6,772 nt of DNA from Marinosulfonomonas sp. (GTDB lineage: Bacteria > Pseudomonadota > Alphaproteobacteria > Rhodobacterales > Rhodobacteraceae). This document shows, piece after piece, positions 1 to 5,548 of this stretch (its first letter is position 1; each line of letters starts with the position of its first letter). Below the pieces are notes generated by a model, which was given only the letters and a program-made list of their open reading frames with translations, was not told where the DNA came from and made no database searches. Made by a program: the position numbers and the translations under genes. The stretch is from NCBI GenBank assembly GCA_015494385.1, contig WGBJ01000055.1, positions 1 to 6,772 on the forward strand, in the 5' to 3' direction.

Positions 1-2
1 AG

Positions 3-515
3 GGGCTGCGGCGCGAACATGTGTTTGTGGTCTGCTTTGTCAGCGGGCTGTCGGATGCCATTCTGATTGCTATAGGCGTTAGCAGTTTCGAGGTGGTTTC
101 AAACCTGATCCCGTGGCTGGCACCGGCGTTTCTGTATGCGGGTGCGGCGTTCCTGATCTGGTACGGCTGGCAGAATTTTCGCGCAGCACTCAGGGGCGGA
201 CAGGCACTGGCGGTGTCCGAAATTCAGGCCAACAGCCTGAAGAAAACCCTGCTGACCTGTCTGGCGATGACATGGCTGAACCCGCATGCATGGCTGGATA
301 CGGTGGTGCTGGTTGGCTCGGTTTCCACAAAATACGACGATGGCGTGATGTTTGCGGCAGGGGCGACGCTGGCATCCTTCACCTTTTTCTTTGCGCTGGG
401 ATATGGCGCGCGACTGCTGGCACCGCTGTTTGCCAAACCGGTGGCGTGGCGGGTTCTGGACGGGGTTGTAGCGCTGACTATGTGGATTATCGCAGCCTCG
501 CTTCTGCTGGAATAA
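3..515 (+). CDS. LysE/ArgO-family amino-acid exporter, 3' part (start upstream of window)
   Basis: Inner-membrane exporter of the LysE/ArgO (RhtB-like) family, whose characterised members expel arginine or lysine. The frame is open from the first full codon at position 3. The residues before the internal GTG at 21 (G-L-R-R-E-H) match the conserved stretch after the first helix of this family, so the real start lies outside the window and roughly 25-30 residues are missing. Visible family marks are the segment L-S-D-A-I-L-I-A-I-G, the characteristic W-L-N-P-H motif in the middle, and the C-terminal G-Y-G-A-R-L-L-A-P-L-F run followed by a last hydrophobic helix. About five hydrophobic segments remain. 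The substrate cannot be read from sequence; arginine-type (ArgO) is the best guess because of the W-L-N-P-H-x-x-L-D-T context. It lies 40 nt before the next permease gene on the same strand and may be co-transcribed with it. Nothing links it to the bet operon. Confidence 0.9.
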   Translation, partial: GLRREHVFVVCFVSGLSDAILIAIGVSSFEVVSNLIPWLAPAFLYAGAAFLIWYGWQNFRAALRGGQALAVSEIQANSLKKTLLTCLAMTWLNPHAWLDTVVLVGSVSTKYDDGVMFAAGATLASFTFFFALGYGARLLAPLFAKPVAWRVLDGVVALTMWIIAASLLLE

Positions 516-555
516 CCTATTGCCAAAACGCCGGCTTTGATGTCCTGTGCCGGAT

Positions 556-1470
556 ATGAGCGCGCAATCCGATATGACCCAAGCCCGCCCCGTCTGGGGT
601 GTGATCTGGATGCTGGCCACGGGGTTAACCTTTGTGGCGGTGACGGCGATTGTGAAACATATCGGCGGGGGTGTGCCTGCGGCCGAAGCGGCGTTTTTGC
701 GCTATGTTCTGGGGCTGGTTTTTCTGCTGCCGATGATCCGCTCGCTGCTGAATGCGCATCTGGATAAAAGCGATCTGCTGTTTTTCGGCGCACGCGGGCT
801 GGCGCACGGGCTGGGGGTGATCCTGTGGTTCTTTGCCATGACCAAAATCACCATCGCCGAGGTCACAGCGATGAATTACCTCTCGCCGGTCTATGTCACC
901 ATCGGGGCGGCGCTGTTTCTGGGCGAAAGGCTGGCCCTGCGCCGGATCATGGCGATTAGTGCGGCGTTGCTGGGGGCGATGATCATCCTGCGGCCCGGCT
1001 TTCGGGACCTGAACCTTGGCCACTACACCATGCTGGGCACGGCGATCCTGTTTGCCACATCGTATTTGCTGGCCAAACGCATGGCGGATCGCGTGTCGCC
1101 AACCGTGGTGGTGGCGATGCTGTCGATCACAGTGCCGATTGTGCTGGCCCCGTTCGCCTTTGCGGTCTGGGTCACACCGACGCTGGAACAATTGCTCTGG
1201 CTGTTTTTGGTCGCGGTGTTTGCCACCATCGGCCATTTCACCATGACGCTGGCCTTTCGCGCCGCCCCGATGACGGTGACGCAGCCGGTTACCTTTCTGC
1301 AACTGGTCTGGGCCACCACATTGGGTGCGGTGGTGTTTGGCGAACCTGTGGACGGCTGGGTGGTGCTGGGCGGGTTGATCATCCTTGCCTCGGTCAGCTT
1401 TATCACATGGCGCGAAGCCATGCTGAAACGCCGCGCCATTACACCCGTAGATGGGGCGACCAAGGTCTAA
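556..1470 (+). CDS. EamA/DMT-superfamily permease
   Basis: Integral membrane transporter of the drug/metabolite transporter superfamily with two EamA repeats and about ten transmembrane helices. Repeat 1 covers roughly residues 10-140 and ends with the typical Y-L-S-P-V-Y...F-L-G-E-R...G-A-M-I-I-L-R-P-G pattern. Repeat 2 covers roughly 150-285, with the matching P-V-T-F-L-Q-L-V-W...F-G-E-P-V-D-G-W...G-G-L-I-I-L-A pattern. The length of about 304 residues is normal for the family. The start is uncertain: GTG at 547, ATG at 556 and ATG at 574 are all in frame, and none has a convincing Shine-Dalgarno sequence. I chose the first ATG; the conserved part begins only after the third candidate. The substrate is unknown; family members export amino acids, metabolites or drugs. 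It follows the LysE-type exporter and precedes the betI promoter region. A role in choline or betaine transport is not supported by anything in the sequence. Confidence 0.9.
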   Translation: MSAQSDMTQARPVWGVIWMLATGLTFVAVTAIVKHIGGGVPAAEAAFLRYVLGLVFLLPMIRSLLNAHLDKSDLLFFGARGLAHGLGVILWFFAMTKITIAEVTAMNYLSPVYVTIGAALFLGERLALRRIMAISAALLGAMIILRPGFRDLNLGHYTMLGTAILFATSYLLAKRMADRVSPTVVVAMLSITVPIVLAPFAFAVWVTPTLEQLLWLFLVAVFATIGHFTMTLAFRAAPMTVTQPVTFLQLVWATTLGAVVFGEPVDGWVVLGGLIILASVSFITWREAMLKRRAITPVDGATKV

Positions 1471-1533
1471 TACCCCTATCTTTGTTCCCGTAAATATCCC
1501 CGCCGGAGGCATCGAATCTTTTTGGCACAGTGG

Positions 1534-1561
1534 TTGAAGATTTACCCATCCTTTTTATTGA
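1534..1561 (+). promoter_or_regulatory. Candidate sigma70-type promoter of the bet operon
   Basis: TTGAAG at 1534-1539 and TATTGA at 1556-1561 are separated by 16 bp and form the best -35/-10 pair in the 151-bp gap before betI. The -10 box runs into the palindrome at 1558-1577, which is a sensible place for a repressor to act. The match is moderate and rests on inspection only. Confidence 0.35.
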
Positions 1562-1577
1562 TTGACGAGTCAATTAA
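1558..1577 (+). promoter_or_regulatory. 20-bp palindrome, likely BetI operator
   Basis: The half-sites ATTGAC (1561-1566) and GTCAAT (1569-1574) are perfect inverted repeats around a GA centre. Flanking TT (1558-1559) and AA (1576-1577) extend the symmetry, so 8 of 10 base pairs match across 20 bp. It lies 45 nt before the betI start and overlaps the candidate -10 box. TetR-family repressors such as BetI normally bind palindromes of this size next to their own gene, and AT-rich ATTGA/TCAAT half-sites fit my memory of BetI sites. Assignment to BetI is inferred from position and shape. Confidence 0.65.
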
Positions 1578-1608
1578 AAACCTGCAAATCTGGCACCGCG
1601 CCAATATC

Positions 1609-1613
1609 AGGAG
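1609..1613 (+). promoter_or_regulatory. Ribosome-binding site deciding the betI start
   Basis: AGGAG lies 8 nt before the GTG at 1622. This supports that GTG over the in-frame TTG at 1562, which falls inside the palindromic operator and has no such site. Confidence 0.75.
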
Positions 1614-1621
1614 TCCCCGCT

Positions 1622-2209
1622 GTGCCCAAACTTGGAATGGAACCGATCCGTCGTGACGCCTTGGTCAAGGCAACGATCAGCGAAATCGGCCGTGCCGGAT
1701 CGCTGGATGTAACCGTGGCCCAGATCGCCAAACGGGCAGGGATGTCCAGCGGGCTGGCGCATCATTATTTCGGCGGCAAGGACCAGATATTCATCGCCGC
1801 GATGCGCCATATTCTGGGCATCTATGGCGCACAGGTGCGCGGCGCGCTGGCGGTCGCAAAGGGGCCGCGCGCGCGGCTTGAAGCCATCATCCGCGCCAGT
1901 TTCGAGGCCGGAAATTTCCGCAGCGAAGTGATCAGCGCATGGATGAACTTCTATGTGCAGGCGCAAACGTCAACAGGGGCGAAACGGCTGTTGCATGTCT
2001 ATCAGGCACGGCTGCGTTCAAACCTGATGCACGACCTGCGCCCGCTGGTCGGGGCGCGTGCGCCGATGCTGGCCGACAACATCGCCGCGCTGATTGACGG
2101 TCTCTATATCCGCCACGCCCTGCGCGGGGCCGACCCCGATGGAAAAGCCGCCTCTGAACGGGTATTGGACTATCTGGATACCATGCTTTCAGAAGGGAAT
2201 AAGAAATGA
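1622..2209 (+). CDS. betI: BetI, TetR-family choline-responsive repressor of the bet operon
   Basis: Cytoplasmic transcriptional repressor that, in characterised systems, binds bet promoters and is relieved by choline. From the GTG at 1622 the protein is 195 residues, the same as E. coli BetI. It begins with the BetI-specific P-K-L-G-M-x-x-I-R-R. The N-terminal TetR DNA-binding domain spans about residues 10-55, with the helix-turn-helix at about 31-50 (T-V-A-Q-I-A-K-R-A-G-M-S-S-G then H-H-Y-F). The C-terminal BetI-type ligand-binding and dimerisation domain includes A-W-M-N-F-Y at about 107-112 and A-A-L-I-D-G-L-Y-I-R near 157-166. The GTG start has a good Shine-Dalgarno sequence. It is the first gene of the bet operon, and its TGA overlaps the betC ATG (ATGA, 2206-2209), which implies translational coupling. 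Probably autoregulated through the palindrome at 1558-1577. Confidence 0.95.
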   Translation: MPKLGMEPIRRDALVKATISEIGRAGSLDVTVAQIAKRAGMSSGLAHHYFGGKDQIFIAAMRHILGIYGAQVRGALAVAKGPRARLEAIIRASFEAGNFRSEVISAWMNFYVQAQTSTGAKRLLHVYQARLRSNLMHDLRPLVGARAPMLADNIAALIDGLYIRHALRGADPDGKAASERVLDYLDTMLSEGNKK

Positions 2210-3714
2210 AACGGCAAAATATTCTGATCATTATGGTGGACCAGTTGAACGGGACATTTTTCCCGGACGGGCCTGCCGAATGGTTGCATGCGCCAAATCT
2301 AAAGGCGCTTGCGGCGCGCTCGGTCCGTTTTGCCAACACCTACACCGCTTCCCCCCTGTGTGCCCCGGGGCGGGCCAGTTTTATGTCGGGGCAATTGCCC
2401 AGCCGGACAAAAGTTTACGACAACGCGGCCGAGTTTACCTCGGCGATCCCGACCTATGCCCACCATTTGCGTCGTGCCGGATACTGGACCTGCCTGTCGG
2501 GCAAGATGCATTTTGTCGGGCCGGACCAGATGCACGGGTTCGAAGAACGCCTGACAACCGATATTTACCCTGCCGATTTTGGCTGGACCCCTGATTACCG
2601 CAATCCTGGCGAACGGATCGACTGGTGGTATCACAATATGGGATCGGTCACAGGGGCCGGTGTGGCCGAAATTTCCAACCAGATGGAATATGATGACGAG
2701 GTCGCCTATAACGCCTGCGCCAAACTGTATGATCTGGCCCGTGGCAAGGACGCGCGCCCGTGGTGTCTGACCGTCAGCTTTACCCATCCTCACGATCCCT
2801 ATGTCGCACGGCGTAAATACTGGGATCTATACGAGGATTGCGAACATTTGTTGCCGGATGTCGGGGCCATTCCTTATGAGCAACACGATCCCCATTCACA
2901 GCGGATTTTCGATGCAAACGACTGGCGCAGTTTTGACATAACCGAGGAAAACATCCGCCGCTCGCGTCGCGCCTATTTTGCCAATATCAGCTATCTGGAC
3001 GACAAAGTCGGCGAGATGATGCAGATTCTGGAAGACACCGGTCAGGAGGCCGCGGTGGTGTTTGTCTCGGATCACGGGGATATGCTGGGCGAACGGGGGC
3101 TTTGGTTCAAGATGAGCTTCTTTGAGGGATCATCGCGTGTGCCGTTGATGATTGCCGCCCCCGGTTTGGAACCGCAGCGTATTGATACCCCGGTGTCCAC
3201 CATAGATGTCGCGCCAACCCTGTGTGATCTGGCCAATGTCTCGATGCAGGAAGTGACGCCTTGGCTTGACGGTCAAAGCCTGTTGCCTTTGGCCAATGGG
3301 CACAGCCGCAGTGCCCCCGTGGCGATGGAATATGCCGCCGAGGCCTCTTATGCGCCGATGGTCAGTTTGCGCAGCGGGAAATGGAAATACAACCGCTGCG
3401 CACTGGATCCGGACCAGCTGTTTGATCTGGAGGCCGACCCGCATGAACTGACAAACCTTGCCGATGATCCTGCCCATGCCGACACCTTGCACAGCCTGCG
3501 TGCGGAATCGGAAAGCCGTTGGGATTTGGCGGATTTCGATACACAGGTGCGGCAAAGTCAGGCGTGCCGGCATGTGGTCTACGAGGCATTGCGCAACGGT
3601 GAATATTACCCTTGGGATTATCAGCCGCTACAAAAAGCATCCGAGCGTTATATGCGCAATCATATGGACCTAAACGATCTGGAAGAAAGCCAACGCTTTC
3701 CAAGAGGGGATTAA
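2206..3714 (+). CDS. betC: BetC, choline-sulfatase
   Basis: Hydrolyses choline-O-sulfate to choline and sulfate, feeding the BetA/BetB pathway. This 502-residue protein is a type I sulfatase with no signal peptide, so it is expected in the cytoplasm. The signature C-A-P-G-R is at residues 52-56; Cys52 would be the residue converted to formylglycine. Candidate metal ligands are Asp12-Gln13 near the N-terminus and Asp289-His290. Other expected active-site residues are Arg56, Lys100 and His102 (G-K-M-H), His194/His196 (T-H-P-H-D-P-Y) and Lys302 (W-F-K-M). The choline-sulfatase-specific C-terminal region is intact (E-Y-Y-P-W-D-Y-Q-P and R-Y-M-R-N near the end), which separates it from other arylsulfatases. 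AGAAGG at 2191-2196 lies 9 nt before the ATG. It overlaps betI by 4 nt and the next small gene by 1 nt. The formylglycine-generating enzyme it needs is not in this window. Confidence 0.96.
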   Translation: MKRQNILIIMVDQLNGTFFPDGPAEWLHAPNLKALAARSVRFANTYTASPLCAPGRASFMSGQLPSRTKVYDNAAEFTSAIPTYAHHLRRAGYWTCLSGKMHFVGPDQMHGFEERLTTDIYPADFGWTPDYRNPGERIDWWYHNMGSVTGAGVAEISNQMEYDDEVAYNACAKLYDLARGKDARPWCLTVSFTHPHDPYVARRKYWDLYEDCEHLLPDVGAIPYEQHDPHSQRIFDANDWRSFDITEENIRRSRRAYFANISYLDDKVGEMMQILEDTGQEAAVVFVSDHGDMLGERGLWFKMSFFEGSSRVPLMIAAPGLEPQRIDTPVSTIDVAPTLCDLANVSMQEVTPWLDGQSLLPLANGHSRSAPVAMEYAAEASYAPMVSLRSGKWKYNRCALDPDQLFDLEADPHELTNLADDPAHADTLHSLRAESESRWDLADFDTQVRQSQACRHVVYEALRNGEYYPWDYQPLQKASERYMRNHMDLNDLEESQRFPRGD

Positions 3715-4007
3715 TGATGAAACTTGCGATCATTCTGTTGTCTGTTGTTTTATTGCCGGCTGATGTGTCGGCGGGCAATGTAGACGAATGCACAACCGTC
3801 GCGCCGCCAACCTGTGTTCAAGGGAGCGGATATTTCGACAGCAAAGAAGCGGAACAGGCCTGCCGCCAAGCCGTGAAAGATTACCAGCGCACAGTCACCG
3901 CATTCTGGGACTGCCAGCGGGCGCAGGCCAGCAAAGTTGACCGTGAGGCCCGCAAAGTAATCCGTCTGTTCAACTGCCGAAAGCGCGGCAAAGAAACCTG
4001 CGAGTGA
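3714..4007 (+). CDS. Small exported six-cysteine protein within the bet operon
   Basis: I do not recognise a family. From the ATG at 3714 the protein is 97 residues; a second ATG at 3717 is equally possible and is better spaced (7 nt) from AGAGGGG at 3703-3709. Residues 1-20 look like a Sec signal peptide: Met-Met-Lys, a hydrophobic core ([11 protein letters not shown]), then V-S-A before Gly21. The predicted mature part is about 77 residues, with six cysteines at 26, 34, 50, 67, 88 and 96. The spacings are 7, 15, 16, 20 and 7, nearly mirror-symmetric, and the even number suits three disulfides in the periplasm. The stretch from about 42 to 93 looks helical and becomes strongly basic (R/K at 69, 74, 77, 80, 81, 84, 89-91 and 93). 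The start overlaps the betC stop (TAATG) and the stop lies 7 nt before betB, so it is translated as part of the operon. No function can be assigned; periplasmic location is inferred. Confidence 0.8.
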   Translation: MMKLAIILLSVVLLPADVSAGNVDECTTVAPPTCVQGSGYFDSKEAEQACRQAVKDYQRTVTAFWDCQRAQASKVDREARKVIRLFNCRKRGKETCE

Positions 4008-4014
4008 GGATGAT

Positions 4015-5469
4015 ATGAAAGCCCAGCCCCCAGCCAGCCATTTTATCAATGGCGCATATGTCGAAGACACCTCGGGCACTTTGATCGACGTGATCTATCC
4101 CGCCACCGGCGAAGTGATCGCGCAGGTCCATGCGGCCACCCCTGCGGTGGTTGATCAGGCGCTGGCCTCGGCCAAAGCGGCACAGGGGGAATGGGCCGCC
4201 ATGAGCGGGACCGAGCGCGGGCGGGTGTTGCGCCGTGCTGCCGACATCATCCGCGCGCGCAACCGTGATCTAAGCGTGCTGGAAACGCTGGATACCGGTA
4301 AACCGTTGCAGGAAACGCTGGTGGCCGACGCCACCTCGGGCGCCGATGCGCTGGAATATTTCGGCGGGCTGGCGGGGGCATTGACCGGCGAGCATATCCC
4401 GCTGGGCGGCGGTGATTTTGTTTATACCGTGCGCGAGCCTTTGGGGGTTTGTGTTGGCATTGGCGCGTGGAACTACCCCACGCAAATTGCCTGCTGGAAG
4501 GCCTCGCCGGCGCTGGCCTGTGGCAATGCGATGGTGTTCAAACCCTCCGAAACCACGCCGCTGGGCGCGCTGAAAGTGGCCGAGATTTTGCATGAGGCGG
4601 GCCTGCCTGCGGGCATCTTCAACGTGGTGCAGGGCATGGGCGAGGTGGGCGCGTCATTGGTGACCGACCCGCGCGTGGCCAAGGTTTCGCTGACCGGTTC
4701 GGTGCCGACGGGGCAAAAGGTATACGCGGCGGCGGCAGCGGAAATGAAACATGTAACGATGGAACTGGGCGGCAAATCCCCGATGATCGTGTTTGACGAT
4801 GCCAATATCGAGGACGCGGTGGGCGGCGCCATTCTGGGGAATTTCTATTCCTCGGGGCAGGTCTGTTCCAACGGCACGCGGGTGTTTGTGCAAAAGGGCA
4901 TCAAAGAGGCGTTTTTATCGCGGCTGAAAGAACGGGTCGAGGCGGCGGTGATCGGCGATCCGCTGGACGAGGCAACCAATTTCGGGCCGATGGTATCCGA
5001 GGGGCAGTTGGGCATCGTGCAGCGCTACATCGACAAGGGCGTGGAAGAGGGCGCGCGGCTGGTGACTGGCGGCGCACGGCTGAACCGCGACGGGTTTTAT
5101 ATCCAGCCGACGGTGTTTGCCGATGTGACGGATGACATGGTGATTGCGCGGGAGGAAATTTTCGGTCCCGTGATGTCGGTGCTGGATTTTGACGACGAGG
5201 CCGAAGCGATTGCGCGGGCCAATGACACGCCATACGGGCTGGCCGGTGGCGTATTCACCGCCGATCTGACCCGCGGGCATCGGGTTGTGGGGGCGCTGCA
5301 GGCCGGATCCTGCTGGATCAACACCTATAATCTGGCCCCGGTCGAAGCGCCGTTTGGCGGGGTGAAAATGTCGGGTGTGGGCCGCGAGAATTCCAAGGCG
5401 GCGATCGAGCATTACAGCCAGTTGAAATCGGTTTACGTGGCGATGGGTCCGGTGGACGCGCCGTTTTAG
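4015..5469 (+). CDS. betB: BetB, betaine-aldehyde dehydrogenase
   Basis: Cytoplasmic NAD(P)+-dependent aldehyde dehydrogenase that oxidises betaine aldehyde to glycine betaine, the last step of the pathway. The 484-residue length is typical for BetB. Visible family residues are the cofactor and oxyanion-site motif A-W-N-Y-P at 151-155 (Asn153), K-P-S-E at 176-179, the T-G-S-V-x-T-G dinucleotide-binding turn, the general base Glu250 in M-E-L-G-G-K, the catalytic Cys284 in G-Q-V-C-S-N, and E-E-I-F-G-P at 380-385. All expected catalytic residues are present. The call as betaine-aldehyde rather than another aldehyde dehydrogenase rests on overall similarity and on its place between betC and betA. 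The Shine-Dalgarno sequence is weak and close (AGGA at 4007-4010, overlapping the upstream stop), so translation may depend on ribosomes arriving from the small upstream gene. Downstream, a 79-nt gap with a strong predicted structure separates it from betA. Confidence 0.96.
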   Translation: MKAQPPASHFINGAYVEDTSGTLIDVIYPATGEVIAQVHAATPAVVDQALASAKAAQGEWAAMSGTERGRVLRRAADIIRARNRDLSVLETLDTGKPLQETLVADATSGADALEYFGGLAGALTGEHIPLGGGDFVYTVREPLGVCVGIGAWNYPTQIACWKASPALACGNAMVFKPSETTPLGALKVAEILHEAGLPAGIFNVVQGMGEVGASLVTDPRVAKVSLTGSVPTGQKVYAAAAAEMKHVTMELGGKSPMIVFDDANIEDAVGGAILGNFYSSGQVCSNGTRVFVQKGIKEAFLSRLKERVEAAVIGDPLDEATNFGPMVSEGQLGIVQRYIDKGVEEGARLVTGGARLNRDGFYIQPTVFADVTDDMVIAREEIFGPVMSVLDFDDEAEAIARANDTPYGLAGGVFTADLTRGHRVVGALQAGSCWINTYNLAPVEAPFGGVKMSGVGRENSKAAIEHYSQLKSVYVAMGPVDAPF

Positions 5470-5473
5470 GGGA

Positions 5474-5533
5474 TGCTCATCAAGCCTGACGGCTTTCTTC
5501 GCTGGTGAAGAGGGCCGCAAGGCCCGATGAGTG
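5474..5533 (+). other. Compact cloverleaf (four-way junction) structure between betB and betA
   Basis: Base pairing can be read directly. The outer stem is CTCATC (5476-5481) with GATGAG (5526-5531), extendable by two G-U pairs to 5474/5533. Inside it lie three back-to-back hairpins. Hairpin 1 is AAGCC/GGCTT (5482-5486 with 5491-5495), loop TGAC. Hairpin 2 is TCTTC/GAAGA (5496-5500 with 5507-5511), loop GCTGGT, closable by a G-U pair to leave CTGG. Hairpin 3 is GGGCC/GGCCC (5512-5516 with 5521-5525), loop GCAA, a GNRA tetraloop. That makes 21 Watson-Crick pairs with no unpaired base between helices. It begins 4 nt after the betB stop and ends 3-5 nt before the betA ribosome-binding site. There is no T-run, so it is not a typical terminator. 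It could be a cis-acting mRNA element (translation control, mRNA stability or processing) or one copy of a genomic palindromic repeat. I know of no named family that fits. Confidence 0.7.
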
Positions 5534-5536
5534 GGC

Positions 5537-5541
5537 GGGAG
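5537..5541 (+). promoter_or_regulatory. Ribosome-binding site of betA
   Basis: GGGAG lies 7 nt before the ATG at 5549 and supports that start. It sits just after the 3' strand of the cloverleaf's outer stem, so folding or unfolding of that element could affect ribosome access. Confidence 0.7.
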
Positions 5542-5548
5542 TAAAGAC

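Noticed and set aside
531..553. CCGGC/GCCGG inverted repeat between the exporter and the EamA gene
   Set aside because: It is only 5 bp with a 13-nt loop in GC-rich DNA, with no T-run. It is likely chance and too weak to call as a terminator or regulator.
625..1512. Long minus-strand open frame opposite the EamA permease
   Set aside because: Its product is rich in H, Q, R and P, as expected for the reverse complement of a GC-rich membrane-protein gene. No family motif or ribosome-binding site supports it, and the + strand gene is clear.
1471..1533. Possible terminator for the EamA gene
   Set aside because: No GC-rich hairpin followed by a T-run could be found. The short T-run at 1519-1523 lacks a stem before it.
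1562..1621. A 20-residue N-terminal extension of BetI starting at TTG 1562
   Set aside because: The start would lie inside the operator palindrome with no ribosome-binding site. The GTG at 1622 has AGGAG 8 nt upstream and begins exactly at the conserved P-K-L-G-M start of BetI.
3612..3713. Longer version of the small cysteine-rich protein starting inside betC
   Set aside because: This extension overlaps the conserved betC C-terminus in another frame and would bury the signal peptide. The ATG at 3714/3717 follows AGAGGGG and begins directly with a Met-Lys-hydrophobic leader.
4010..4018. Two-codon mini-ORF (ATG ATA TGA) whose stop overlaps the betB ATG
   Set aside because: Very short start-stop overlaps arise easily by chance, and no ribosome-binding site is correctly spaced for it. 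I see no reason to treat it as regulatory.
5474..5533. Cloverleaf interpreted as a tRNA or a rho-independent terminator
   Set aside because: At about 58 nt it is too short for a tRNA, with 4-6-nt loops, no T-loop or D-loop consensus and no 7-nt anticodon loop. No T-run follows the last stem, and betA is translated from a good site immediately after, so a simple terminator does not fit.
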